A stretch of 7,199 bases of DNA from Sediminibacterium sp. (GCA_017987615.1 JAGNTI010000066.1:1-7199); one strand, 5' to 3'; counted from the first letter of the stretch, positions 1-7,143 are shown. Notes: generated from the letters alone by a model not told the origin. A program made the numbers and translations.

Positions 1-413
1 GAAGGGTTTGTAATTTTCAAAAATTTGCTCGCATTGCCCGCGCTATCCATGGGTAAATAAAAAACATAATCGGCACCTGCATAATTTTTATGAACCTCAT
101 AACCAGAAGGTGAAAAAAAAGTGAGGAGGATACTATAATTGGGGTACTGCTTTCGAAGACCTTCTAAAACTGGACGTCCTTGTTCAAATTCGCCAAGTGA
201 GGCGCAGTGCATCCAAATAACTGGTTTTGTATTGGAGGTTAAAGCGGCTGCTATTTGCTTTAAAATTTCTTTTCTGCCTGTATGCCACTGCTTAGCTTTT
301 GGATTGACAAATCCAAGTATCCTTGCGGCAATTGGATAGATTCCAATGAATATGCGGTACAGAAAAAGCAAATTGGGATGATTTATACTGCAAATAAACA
401 AATTAAAGCCCAT
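1..413 (-). CDS. waaA: 3-deoxy-D-manno-octulosonic acid (Kdo) transferase, N-terminal part, cut by the window edge
   Basis: WaaA (KdtA) transfers Kdo from CMP-Kdo to lipid A precursor at the inner membrane, the first inner-core step of lipopolysaccharide synthesis. The 137 visible residues hold the N-terminal third of a family usually a little over 400 residues long. A hydrophobic stretch at about residues 15-36 fits the usual single membrane anchor and is followed by NPKAKQWHTGRK. Next come IWMHCASLGEFEQGRP (67-81), where Glu75 matches the catalytic glutamate of the family's S-x-GEF motif, and LLTFFSPSGYEV (96-107), then DYVFYLPMD. The ATG at 413 is the only in-frame ATG before the conserved region and directly follows an in-frame TAA (416-414). 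It gives an N-terminus somewhat longer than I expect, so a TTG start near 371 is possible. The gene is divergent from the sugar operon, 90 bases away. Function is confident; the start is less so. Confidence 0.93.
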   Translation of the reverse strand, partial: MGFNLFICSINHPNLLFLYRIFIGIYPIAARILGFVNPKAKQWHTGRKEILKQIAAALTSNTKPVIWMHCASLGEFEQGRPVLEGLRKQYPNYSILLTFFSPSGYEVHKNYAGADYVFYLPMDSAGNASKFLKITNP

Positions 414-429
414 TTACCCATTTTATATA

Positions 430-458
430 CTAGAATAAGGTTCGTTGTAAAGCGTCAA
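430..458 (-). promoter_or_regulatory. Weak candidate promoter for waaA
   Basis: On the minus strand, TTG (458-456) is followed after 18 bases by TATTCTAG (437-430), which matches the Bacteroidota -7 box TAnnTTTG at four of six fixed positions. It lies 17-24 bases upstream of the waaA ATG. The match is imperfect and the DNA is AT-rich, so this is only a candidate. Confidence 0.22.
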
Positions 459-476
459 ACAAAGGCTTTTTTGCAG

Positions 477-484
477 TAATTTTG
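477..484 (+). promoter_or_regulatory. Bacteroidota -7 box upstream of the nucleotide-sugar operon
   Basis: TAATTTTG is an exact match to the Bacteroidota primary sigma factor -7 consensus TAnnTTTG and lies 20 bases before the ATG of the first operon gene. No TTG is present at the expected -33 spacing; the nearest, at 445-447, is 29 bases away. Transcription would start near 488, leaving a leader of about 15 bases. The box position is seen directly; its activity is inferred. Confidence 0.55.
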
Positions 485-503
485 GCCCTATAAATACTGG
501 CAC

Positions 504-1631
504 ATGAGACCCATTCAGATGGTGGATACCAAAACCCAATACCTTCAAATTAAGGACGAAGTAGATGCTGCCATTCATGCAGTACTTGATAGTGCAGCCT
601 ATATCAATGGCAAGGCCGTTCAAGACTTTGCTGCGTCTCTTTCAAGTTATTTGGGCGTAAAGCACGTGATTCCTTGTGCAAATGGTACCGATGCTTTGCA
701 AATTGCTATGATGGCTATTGGACTAGAGCCTGGAGATGAAGTGATAACGCCTTCCTTTACCTATATCGCTACTACCGAAGTAGTGGCATTACTCAGGTTA
801 AAACCTGTTTTTGTAGAAGTAGATCCTGTTACTTTTTGTATGGACCCTGCTTCTTTGGAAAGAGCAATTACGCCCAAAACAAAAGCCATTGTTCCGGTGC
901 ATTTATATGGTCAGGCAGCTCCGATGGAAGAGATTTTACGCATTGCTAAAAAGCACAACTTATATGTGATTGAAGACAATGCACAGGCCATTGGTTGCTC
1001 CTATACTTTTTCTGATGGCACCGTTAAAAAAACGGGAACCATGGGTCATATTGGTGCTACCTCATTTTATCCGAGTAAAAACCTAGGAGCATTTGGTGAC
1101 GGTGGTGCATTATTTACAAATGATGATGTACTGGCACATACCTTAAAAACAATTGCCAACCATGGTCAAGAAAAAAGATATTACCACGATATTGTTGGTT
1201 GTAACTCTAGACTTGATAGTATGCAAGCGGCCATTTTAAATATCAAGTTAAAACATTTAGACCGCTATAACCAAGCAAGGGCAAACGTTGCACTATTTTA
1301 CAACCAGGCTTTTGAAAACTGTCCGGTTATTACAACGCCTAAAACGGCGGCTTATAGTACGCATGTATTTCATCAGTACACAATTTTATTTGATGGCGAC
1401 AGAGATGGACTTATTGCGCATTTATCAGAAAAGGGTATTCCATCTATGATTTATTACCCAGTACCAGGACACAAACAAAAAATGTTTGCTTCCTTTAATT
1501 TGCCTGAATCAGATTTAGCGACCACCGATAATTTAACAACGCGTGTACTTTCATTACCCGTTCATACCGAAATGGATATGGAGCAGTTGACGTATATTAC
1601 AGAGGCCGTTTTAAGTTTTATCAACAAGTAA
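504..1631 (+). CDS. DegT/DnrJ/EryC1/StrS-family PLP-dependent nucleotide-sugar aminotransferase
   Basis: A 375-residue fold-type I aminotransferase that would move an amino group from glutamate to a keto group on a nucleotide-linked sugar in the cytoplasm. Visible landmarks are CANGTDAL (58-65), the PLP-phosphate loop; VIEDNAQAIG (155-164), where Asp158 would contact the PLP ring nitrogen; TSFYPSKNLGAFGDGGA (186-202), with Lys192 as the Schiff-base lysine; and GCNSRLDSMQAA (232-243), which normally reaches the partner subunit's active site. No key residue is missing and the length is normal. By eye it resembles WbpE/WlbC (UDP-2-acetamido-3-keto-glucuronate aminotransferase) and FdtB/DesV-type 3-aminotransferases more than ArnB, but the substrate cannot be read from the motifs. 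The start at 504 is preferred over the ATG at 519 because PIQMVD is the usual family N-terminus. It is the first gene of the operon, 7 bases before ugd. No Shine-Dalgarno sequence is visible. Confidence 0.94.
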   Translation: MRPIQMVDTKTQYLQIKDEVDAAIHAVLDSAAYINGKAVQDFAASLSSYLGVKHVIPCANGTDALQIAMMAIGLEPGDEVITPSFTYIATTEVVALLRLKPVFVEVDPVTFCMDPASLERAITPKTKAIVPVHLYGQAAPMEEILRIAKKHNLYVIEDNAQAIGCSYTFSDGTVKKTGTMGHIGATSFYPSKNLGAFGDGGALFTNDDVLAHTLKTIANHGQEKRYYHDIVGCNSRLDSMQAAILNIKLKHLDRYNQARANVALFYNQAFENCPVITTPKTAAYSTHVFHQYTILFDGDRDGLIAHLSEKGIPSMIYYPVPGHKQKMFASFNLPESDLATTDNLTTRVLSLPVHTEMDMEQLTYITEAVLSFINK

Positions 1632-1638
1632 TTTATTT

Positions 1639-2946
1639 ATGAAAATAGCAGTAGTAGGAACCGGATATGTTGGACTTGTAACAGGCACTTGTTTTGCTGA
1701 AACAGGTAACAAAGTAACTTGTGTCGATATCGATGCTTCAAAAGTGGCTCGTTTGTCTGGTGGTGAAATTACCATTTACGAGCCCGGACTAGAAAAACTT
1801 TTTTTGCGTAATCTTCAGGAAGGACGCTTACAATTTACCACCAATTTAAAGGAAGGTATAGAAGGAGCGAGCATCATTTTTTTAGCGCTTCCTACACCAC
1901 CTGGTGCGGATGGGCACGCCGATTTACAATACATTTTAAAAGTAGCAGACGATTTAGGTTTTTTACTCAATGGCTATACGGTTATAGTTGATAAGAGTAC
2001 TGTACCTGTTGGCACTGCAGCAAAAGTGCGCGCAGCTATTGCAAAAAATTATGCTGGCGAATTTGATGTGGTAAGTAATCCGGAATTTTTACGAGAAGGC
2101 GTTGCTGTGGATGATTTTATGAAACCAGACCGCGTTGTAATTGGCAGCAGTTCTGATCGTGCTAAAAAATTAATGGGCGATTTGTTTGCGCCATTTGTGC
2201 GTCAGGGCAATCCAGTTATTTATATGGATGAAGCAAGTGCCGAACTTACTAAATATGCAGCCAATTCTTTTTTAGCAACTAAAATTTCATTCATGAATGA
2301 AATTGCACAACTCTGTGAAAGAATGGGTGCCGATGTAGATATGGTAAGAAGGGGGATTGGTTCAGATGACCGAATAGGGAAACGTTTTTTATTTTCTGGG
2401 ATTGGATATGGAGGCAGTTGTTTCCCAAAAGATGTGCAAGCGTTAATTAAATCTGCGTCTTCGCATGATTATGATTTTAAAATATTAAACGCGGTAGAGC
2501 GTGTCAACGAAAAGCAAAAAATGCATATCGTGGAAGTTTTAAAAAATCATTTTAACGGTAGCCTTGCTGGCAAACATTTTGCACTTTGGGGTTTAGCATT
2601 TAAGCCCAATACCGACGATATTAGAGAAGCTCCAGCACTAACTATTATTCAAGCATTACTTGATAATGGTGCTACTGTTACTGCTTTTGATCCGGAAGCT
2701 ACAACGCATGTGAAGGGCGTTATTGGAGATTCAATCAGTTATGCACCTAACCAGTATGCTGCCCTTGAAAATGCTGATGCGCTAATAATAGCAACTGAGT
2801 GGAGTGTGTTTAGAACCCCTGATTTTGAAGAGATTTCAAAAAAACTTTCTTCTAAATTAATTTTTGATGGAAGAAATTTATTTGAATTGCAAGCGATGAA
2901 AGAGCTTGGGTTCACTTATTATAGTATTGGTAGAGCAAGCATTTAA
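1639..2946 (+). CDS. ugd: UDP-glucose 6-dehydrogenase
   Basis: Oxidises UDP-glucose to UDP-glucuronate using two NAD+ per turnover, in the cytoplasm. The 435 residues cover the full family. The N-terminal Rossmann domain starts with VVGTGYVGL (5-13) and an acidic strand end, CVDID (28-32). KSTVPVGT (119-126) and NPEFLREG (147-154) line the active site. Lys205 and Asn209 (ELTKYAANSF) and the catalytic cysteine Cys261 in GYGGSCFPKD (256-265) are all present, with the C-terminal UDP-binding domain from about 310 (LWGLAFKPNTDDIRE). The pattern is that of TuaD/Ugd rather than the WbpA-type UDP-GlcNAc 6-dehydrogenase. Its product is the substrate of the next gene, 12 bases downstream. No Shine-Dalgarno sequence precedes the ATG. 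I am sure of the family and fairly sure of UDP-glucose as substrate. Confidence 0.95.
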   Translation: MKIAVVGTGYVGLVTGTCFAETGNKVTCVDIDASKVARLSGGEITIYEPGLEKLFLRNLQEGRLQFTTNLKEGIEGASIIFLALPTPPGADGHADLQYILKVADDLGFLLNGYTVIVDKSTVPVGTAAKVRAAIAKNYAGEFDVVSNPEFLREGVAVDDFMKPDRVVIGSSSDRAKKLMGDLFAPFVRQGNPVIYMDEASAELTKYAANSFLATKISFMNEIAQLCERMGADVDMVRRGIGSDDRIGKRFLFSGIGYGGSCFPKDVQALIKSASSHDYDFKILNAVERVNEKQKMHIVEVLKNHFNGSLAGKHFALWGLAFKPNTDDIREAPALTIIQALLDNGATVTAFDPEATTHVKGVIGDSISYAPNQYAALENADALIIATEWSVFRTPDFEEISKKLSSKLIFDGRNLFELQAMKELGFTYYSIGRASI

Positions 2947-2958
2947 TGAGCATATAAT

Positions 2959-3936
2959 ATGATGAAAAATAAAACGGTTTTAATTACAGGAGCAGCGGGA
3001 TTTTTAGGATCGCATTTGTGCGACCGCTTTGTATCTGAAGGGGCTACTGTAATTGCCATGGATAATTTAATTACCGGCGACGAAAAAAACATTGAGCATT
3101 TAAAAGGCTTGCCTAATTTTTCATTTGTACTTCATGATATTACAAAGCACATCACCATTGATGGGCCGCTTGATTATATTTTACATTTTGCTTCGCCAGC
3201 AAGTCCTATCGATTATTTAAAAATTCCTATTCAAACTTTAAAAGTTGGCGCACTTGGTACACATAATTGCTTGGGTCTTGCAAAAGATAAAGGCGCCAGA
3301 ATACTTGTAGCAAGTACCAGTGAAGTATACGGGGATCCACTAGTGCATCCTCAACCAGAATCTTATTGGGGCAATGTAAATCCTGTAGGTCCAAGAGGTG
3401 TGTATGATGAAGCCAAAAGGTTTATGGAATCGATCACAAGGGCTTACCATACTTTTCATGGTGTTGAAACCAGAATTGTACGCATATTTAATACCTATGG
3501 TCCCCGCATGCGACTCAATGATGGCAGGGCTTTGCCGGCTTTTATTGGTCAGGCACTTAGGGGCGAAGACCTTACTGTTTTTGGTGATGGTTCGCAAACA
3601 AGAAGCTTTTGTTATGTAAGTGATTTAATTGAAGGTATTTATAGACTCTTGTTAAGTGATTATTCGATGCCTGTCAATATTGGTAACCCGCACGAAATTT
3701 CATTAAAAGATTTTGCAGAAGAAGTATTAAAATTAACGGATGCTGGCGTAAAAATAATTTACAAACCACTTCCTATAGATGATCCCAAGCAGCGTCAGCC
3801 AGATATTACAAAAGCATCTGAATTGTTAGGTTGGGCCCCAACCGTTTCTCGTGCCGAAGGTCTTCAAAAAACCTATGCTTATTTTAAGTCATTGCCAAAG
3901 TCAGAATGGACCAAGCAACCTAAAAGCTTTTCTTAA
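2959..3936 (+). CDS. uxs: UDP-glucuronate decarboxylase (UDP-xylose synthase), extended SDR family
   Basis: Converts UDP-glucuronate to UDP-xylose through a UDP-4-keto intermediate with bound NAD+. The 325-residue protein begins with the extended-SDR dinucleotide loop [10 protein letters not shown] (10-19). It keeps the catalytic set: Thr120-Ser121-Glu122 in [10 protein letters not shown] and Tyr149/Lys153 in YDEAK. UXS hallmarks are [17 protein letters not shown] (130-146), FNTYGPRM (177-184), [10 protein letters not shown] (187-196) and [16 protein letters not shown] (208-223). These separate it from dTDP-glucose 4,6-dehydratase (RmlB), the main alternative. The last dozen or so residues ([12 protein letters not shown]) are a polar tail beyond the usual fold. 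Two adjacent ATGs (2959 and 2962) could each be the start. It follows ugd by 12 bases, so the pair makes a complete route from UDP-glucose to UDP-xylose. Confidence 0.92.
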   Translation: MMKNKTVLITGAAGFLGSHLCDRFVSEGATVIAMDNLITGDEKNIEHLKGLPNFSFVLHDITKHITIDGPLDYILHFASPASPIDYLKIPIQTLKVGALGTHNCLGLAKDKGARILVASTSEVYGDPLVHPQPESYWGNVNPVGPRGVYDEAKRFMESITRAYHTFHGVETRIVRIFNTYGPRMRLNDGRALPAFIGQALRGEDLTVFGDGSQTRSFCYVSDLIEGIYRLLLSDYSMPVNIGNPHEISLKDFAEEVLKLTDAGVKIIYKPLPIDDPKQRQPDITKASELLGWAPTVSRAEGLQKTYAYFKSLPKSEWTKQPKSFS

Positions 3937-3947
3937 AATATTTGCCC

Positions 3948-4817
3948 ATGTCTAAACCGCTTATTGTAGTTACAGGAAAAAATGGACAACTAGGTTCGGA
4001 ACTTCAATTGCTTGCTTCATCATTTGATACGCAATATGATTTTTTATTTGTTGATAGATCTCAATTAGATTTATCTTCTAATGATTCTATTGACAACTTT
4101 TTTGAAGCCCATACACCTTCAGTTGTTATCAATTGCGCTGCTTATACGGCTGTAGATAAAGCAGAAACAGATAGGGAAGCAGCCTTTCAAATTAATGGGG
4201 CAGCGGTTGGAAAATTGGCTGCTCACGCAGCTGCGGTCAATGCTTTGTTTATTACTGTTTCTACCGATTATGTTTTTAATGGTAATGGCACAACTCCTTA
4301 TTTACCTTCTGATGCAACAGATCCTGTTAATTATTACGGCGAATCAAAAGCAGTTGGCGAACAGTTGGCCCTGGCAAACAATCCGGAAAGTATCATTATT
4401 AGAACCTCATGGGTGTATAGCCGTTTTGGCAATAATTTTGTAAAAACAATGATCCGCTTAATGGGAGAGCGCCCATCATTAAATGTAGTAGGTGATCAAA
4501 TAGGTGCGCCAACATACGCTGCCGATTTAGCAGCCGCTATCATGCATATTGTGGCGCAAAAAGCAGCAGGCAATAAACATAATGGTATCTATCATTACAG
4601 CAATAGTGGTGCTATTAGTTGGTTCGATTTTGCGGTGGCCATTGCTAAATTGATTCATTCGAATTGCACGGTTGCAAAAATTGGCTCCGAGGCTTTTCCA
4701 ACGCCAGCCAAGCGTCCTCATTATTCACTCATGGATTGCAGTGCCATCATTCAAGATTTTGGTGTTGACCAACCTGCGTGGGAGGATAGTTTACAAACAT
4801 GTATACCGCTTATATAA
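3948..4817 (+). CDS. rmlD: dTDP-4-dehydrorhamnose reductase
   Basis: Catalyses the last step of dTDP-L-rhamnose synthesis, the NAD(P)H-dependent reduction of dTDP-4-keto-L-rhamnose. The 289-residue protein has the family's dinucleotide loop VTGKNGQLGSEL (8-19), VVINCAAYTAVDKAE (59-73), TVSTDYVFNG (103-112) holding the catalytic threonine, and the Tyr130/Lys134 pair in YYGESK. RTSWVYSRFGNNFVKTM (152-168) and GAPTYAADLA (186-195) complete the RmlD pattern, and PAKRPHYSLMD (253-263) is the usual C-terminal substrate-binding motif. Length is normal. The start is placed at the ATG at 3948; a TTG at 3942 would add only two residues. It is the last operon gene, 11 bases after uxs and 8 bases before the terminator hairpin. 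No rmlA, rmlB or rmlC lies in this window, so it depends on genes elsewhere or reduces a related 4-keto sugar. Confidence 0.93.
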   Translation: MSKPLIVVTGKNGQLGSELQLLASSFDTQYDFLFVDRSQLDLSSNDSIDNFFEAHTPSVVINCAAYTAVDKAETDREAAFQINGAAVGKLAAHAAAVNALFITVSTDYVFNGNGTTPYLPSDATDPVNYYGESKAVGEQLALANNPESIIIRTSWVYSRFGNNFVKTMIRLMGERPSLNVVGDQIGAPTYAADLAAAIMHIVAQKAAGNKHNGIYHYSNSGAISWFDFAVAIAKLIHSNCTVAKIGSEAFPTPAKRPHYSLMDCSAIIQDFGVDQPAWEDSLQTCIPLI

Positions 4818-4825
4818 AGTCATAA

Positions 4826-4854
4826 AAAAAGCCGCAATAAAATTGCGGCTTTTT
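4826..4854. terminator. Bidirectional intrinsic terminator between rmlD and tRNA-Gln
   Basis: The inverted repeat GCCGCAAT-aaa-ATTGCGGC (4831-4849) has a perfect 8-bp stem and a 3-base loop. It is flanked by A runs on the left and T runs on the right that extend the pairing to 13 bp and supply a U tract for either strand. It lies 8 bases after the rmlD stop and 4 bases beyond the encoded CCA of the leftward tRNA, so it can end both transcripts. Confidence 0.92.
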
Positions 4855-4858
4855 AATT

Positions 4859-4932
4859 TGGTTGCCCGACCTGGATTCGAACCAAGACAAACTGCACCAA
4901 AAACAGTCGTACTACCATTATACTATCAGGCA
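4859..4932 (-). tRNA. trnQ: tRNA-Gln (anticodon UUG), CCA encoded
   Basis: The minus strand folds into a complete cloverleaf of 71 nt plus an encoded CCA. The acceptor stem pairs TGCCTGA with TCGGGCA (7 bp, one G-T). The D arm is GTAT/GTAC around a GG-containing loop. The anticodon stem pairs ACTGT with GCAGT around TTTTGGT, so positions 34-36 are TTG and read CAA as glutamine. The variable loop has 4 bases. The T arm is CTTGG/CCAGG around TTCGAAT. The discriminator base is A, and the next bases (4861-4859) read CCA, so the 3' end is genomically encoded. The first acceptor pair is U1-A72, as is usual for bacterial tRNA-Gln. It is a single tRNA gene with its own promoter and terminator. Confidence 0.97.
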
Positions 4933-4938
4933 ATCCGG

Positions 4939-4956
4939 CCATTCATTTCTGAATGG
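4939..4956 (-). other. Hairpin in the 5' leader of pre-tRNA-Gln
   Basis: On the transcribed strand CCATTCA and TGAATGG form a perfect 7-bp stem around GAAA, a GNRA-class tetraloop. It sits between the tRNA promoter's -7 box (ends at 4961) and the mature tRNA 5' end (4932), with 6 bases between the hairpin and the tRNA. It would begin at or just after the predicted transcription start. A role in leader stability or processing is inference. Confidence 0.5.
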
Positions 4957-4960
4957 GCTG

Positions 4961-4991
4961 CAAAAATAGGGGGCAACTTAAAATTTTCCAA
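4961..4991 (-). promoter_or_regulatory. Bacteroidota-type promoter for tRNA-Gln
   Basis: On the minus strand TTG (4991-4989) is followed after exactly 20 bases by TATTTTTG (4968-4961), an exact -7 consensus match. The elements and spacing fit the Bacteroidota primary sigma factor, and this is the best full promoter in the window. Transcription would start near 4957, about 25 bases before the mature tRNA. Confidence 0.75.
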
Positions 4992-5111
4992 ATATTTTAG
5001 AGTCGATTTTCACTAAAACCTTCAAAATCAGACTATAATTTAGTGTTGGGCACCAAAATGACACTCACTTTGTTCAAATGTTTTATATTTAAAGGACAAA
5101 ATATTAAACCC

Positions 5112-5786
5112 ATGCAAAAATTACTCTTATTATCTGTTTTTATCGGTTGCTTGTTTTTACTCTCTTTTAGAGATGACAAAAAGAAAAAGATTGTTTTTTT
5201 TGGTGACTCTATCACAGAGGCAGGTGCTAAACCAGGTGGATATATTAAAGTAATGGAGCAGATGCTTGCAAATGCAGGTAAGGCTCAAAAGTATGAATTA
5301 GTAGGTGCTGGTATTGGCGGCAATAAAGTATATGATTTATTCTTACGAATGGATAATGATGTACTTTCAAAAAATCCGGATATCGTTGTTATATATATTG
5401 GGGTAAATGATGTGTGGCATAAAGCTTCTTCAGGTACCGGTACCGATTACTGGAAGTTTGGTCCTTTTTATGAAGCTATCGTTAAAAAAATTCAGGCAAC
5501 GGGTGCTAAAGTGGTAGTGTGTACGCCAGGTGTTATTGGTGAAAGAACGGACAATAGCAATCAACTAGATGGGGATCTAAATTTGTATAGCAAATGGATT
5601 CGTGATTTTAGTGCTAAAAATAATTTACCACTTGTGGATGTACGCAAAGTATTTATGGATTACAATACGGCAAATAACCCTTCCAATCAGGAGTCTAAAA
5701 TTTTAACTACCGACCGTGTGCATTTAAACGAAAAAGGAAATGCAGTATTAGCGGAAGCGATGTGGAATGTATTAGCACCTATGTAG
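5112..5786 (+). CDS. SGNH/GDSL-family hydrolase, exported or membrane-anchored
   Basis: A 224-residue esterase/lipase-type hydrolase with all four SGNH blocks: FFGDSITEAG (29-38) with nucleophile Ser33; Gly69 in GAGIGGNKVYD; IGVNDVW (96-102) with Asn99 for the oxyanion hole; and TDRVHLNEKG (200-209) with Asp201 and His204 of the catalytic triad. Residues 4-18 are strongly hydrophobic and followed by RDDKKKK, which suggests export or an N-terminal anchor. There is no clear AxA cleavage site, and Cys13 (FIGC) is a poor lipobox, so the final location is uncertain. The ATG at 5112 is chosen because the hydrophobic segment begins right there; the frame stays open upstream to ATG 5058 and GTG 5043. 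The substrate could be an acetylated sugar, phospholipid or other ester and is not decided by the sequence. It is convergent with tyrS, and only weak -7-like sequences precede it (5036-5043 and 5084-5091, each with one mismatch). Confidence 0.9.
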   Translation: MQKLLLLSVFIGCLFLLSFRDDKKKKIVFFGDSITEAGAKPGGYIKVMEQMLANAGKAQKYELVGAGIGGNKVYDLFLRMDNDVLSKNPDIVVIYIGVNDVWHKASSGTGTDYWKFGPFYEAIVKKIQATGAKVVVCTPGVIGERTDNSNQLDGDLNLYSKWIRDFSAKNNLPLVDVRKVFMDYNTANNPSNQESKILTTDRVHLNEKGNAVLAEAMWNVLAPM

Positions 5787-5794
5787 TAGCAACT

Positions 5795-7078
5795 TTATTC
5801 GGCAATCACCAAGTAGTAATTTTTCTTGCCTTTTTGAAGCAGTAAGTACTTGCTTTGTAAAAGGTCATGTGCATCAATACTTGATTTTTCGGGGGCTATT
5901 TTGGTTTTGTTTAATCCAATACCACCCGCTTGCCACATTTTTTTGGCTTCTCCTTTACTAGGGAAAATATTTGTTTCTACTAGTAAATCTATAAGGTCGT
6001 AACCGTTAGCTAGAGCAGCTTTGCTGATTTTAGCCGTAGGCACGCCTTCCATTACTTGCAAAAGTTCGTTTTCATTTAAACTTTGTAATACCTCAGTAGT
6101 GGCGTTACCAAATAAAATGTCAGAAGCTTTTACTGCAAAGTCTAAATCTGCGGCGCTATGTACCCAAGACGTTAGGCACTCTGCTAATTTTTTTTGCAGG
6201 AGTCTTAAGTGTGGAGCAGCTTCATGTTCTGTAAGCAAAGCTTCAATTTCTGCAACAGGTAAAAGTGTAAATATTTTGATCCAGCCTTTTGCGTCATCAT
6301 CAGAAGCATTGAGCCAAAACTGATAGAACTGATAGGGGCTTGTTTTTTTTGGGTCTAGCCATATGTTTCCTTTTTCAGTTTTACCAAATTTACCACCGTC
6401 TGCTTTTTTGATTAGTGGGCAGGTAAATGCAAAAGCTTCACCGCCTGTTTTGCGCCTAATAAGTTCTGTACCTGTAGTTATATTTCCCCACTGATCACTG
6501 CCGCCCATTTGAAGTTTACAATTTTTGTTTTGGTACAACCAATAAAAATCGTAACCCTGAATAAGTTGGTAGGTGAATTCAGTAAAGCTCATACCCGTAT
6601 CACCCTCTAATCTCTTTTTTACACTGTCTTTAGCCATCATGTAGTTGACAGTGATATGTTTACCTGCGTCTCTGATAAAAGAAAGAAAATTGATTTCTTT
6701 AAACCAGTCATAGTTGTTCACCATAACGGCTGCATTTTTTTTAGCAGCATCAAAGTCTAAAAATTTTTCTAATTGTTTACGAACGCCTTCTTGGTTATGA
6801 AGCAAAATATCTTCTGATAATAAATTACGCTCTTCACTTTTGCCCGAAGGGTCGCCCACCATACCGGTAGCGCCACCCACAAGTGCATAGGGCTTGTGCC
6901 CAGCATTTTGTAAATGAACGAGTAGTAAAATAGGCACGAGGCTTCCTATATGTAAACTATCTGAAGTAGGATCAAATCCAATATAGCCAGACACCATTTC
7001 TTTGGCTAGTAATTCTTCTGTTCCTGGCATCATGTCCTGAATCATGCCTCTCCAACGTAGTTCTTCTATCAAAGTCAT
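5795..7078 (-). CDS. tyrS: Tyrosyl-tRNA synthetase
   Basis: Charges tRNA-Tyr with tyrosine in the cytoplasm; a class I synthetase that works as a dimer. The 427-residue length is normal for bacterial Tyr[20 protein letters not shown] (32-49) holds the HIGH-type signature, here HIGS (43-46), and Asp36 of the tyrosine pocket. [11 protein letters not shown] (168-178) supplies Tyr170, Gln174 and Asp177, and GGSDQWGN (192-199) supplies Gln196. KFGKT (230-234) is the KMSKS-type loop in its common TyrS form. The C-terminal part from about 355 ([19 protein letters not shown]) is the S4 RNA-binding domain. Nothing is missing. No T-box-like leader is present; the gap to the probable -7 box is only about 20 bases. 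It ends 8 bases from the SGNH hydrolase stop with no terminator hairpin between them. Confidence 0.97.
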   Translation of the reverse strand: MTLIEELRWRGMIQDMMPGTEELLAKEMVSGYIGFDPTSDSLHIGSLVPILLLVHLQNAGHKPYALVGGATGMVGDPSGKSEERNLLSEDILLHNQEGVRKQLEKFLDFDAAKKNAAVMVNNYDWFKEINFLSFIRDAGKHITVNYMMAKDSVKKRLEGDTGMSFTEFTYQLIQGYDFYWLYQNKNCKLQMGGSDQWGNITTGTELIRRKTGGEAFAFTCPLIKKADGGKFGKTEKGNIWLDPKKTSPYQFYQFWLNASDDDAKGWIKIFTLLPVAEIEALLTEHEAAPHLRLLQKKLAECLTSWVHSAADLDFAVKASDILFGNATTEVLQSLNENELLQVMEGVPTAKISKAALANGYDLIDLLVETNIFPSKGEAKKMWQAGGIGLNKTKIAPEKSSIDAHDLLQSKYLLLQKGKKNYYLVIAE

Positions 7079-7098
7079 AGGGGTGTGCTTATTTGTTG

Positions 7099-7106
7099 CA
7101 AAAGTA
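7099..7106 (-). promoter_or_regulatory. -7 box upstream of tyrS
   Basis: TACTTTTG on the minus strand is an exact TAnnTTTG match 20 bases before the tyrS ATG, giving a leader of about 15 bases. No TTG lies at the usual -33 spacing; the nearest is 29 bases upstream. Activity is inferred from position and match. Confidence 0.55.
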
Positions 7107-7143
7107 AGGAATAGTTAGTAGGCGTATTACGGGTTCAAGCCGT

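Noticed and set aside
139..479. Two plus-strand frames of about 65 codons at the left edge
   Set aside because: The minus strand there encodes clear WaaA sequence; the plus frames have no family resemblance.
423..623. Minus-strand 66-codon frame overlapping the operon start
   Set aside because: It overlaps the promoter and first codons of the well-supported aminotransferase and has no recognisable protein pattern.
1639..2946. Possibility that ugd is a UDP-GlcNAc 6-dehydrogenase (WbpA) paired with a WbpE-like aminotransferase
   Set aside because: The N-terminal VVGTGYVGLVTGTCFA and GYGGSCFPKD patterns fit Ugd/TuaD, and the downstream UXS needs UDP-glucuronate.
3340..3619. Two frames of 73-85 codons inside uxs
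   Set aside because: They are shadows of the uxs coding frame; the residues match no known domain and uxs is intact across the region.
4672..5016. Plus-strand 114-codon frame across the end of rmlD, the terminator and the tRNA
   Set aside because: It reads through a terminator hairpin and the complement of a tRNA, so it cannot be a real protein gene.
5433..5444. Tandem GGTACC repeat in the SGNH gene
   Set aside because: Two copies simply encode Gly-Thr-Gly-Thr within an intact frame; there is no sign of an array or of slippage damage.
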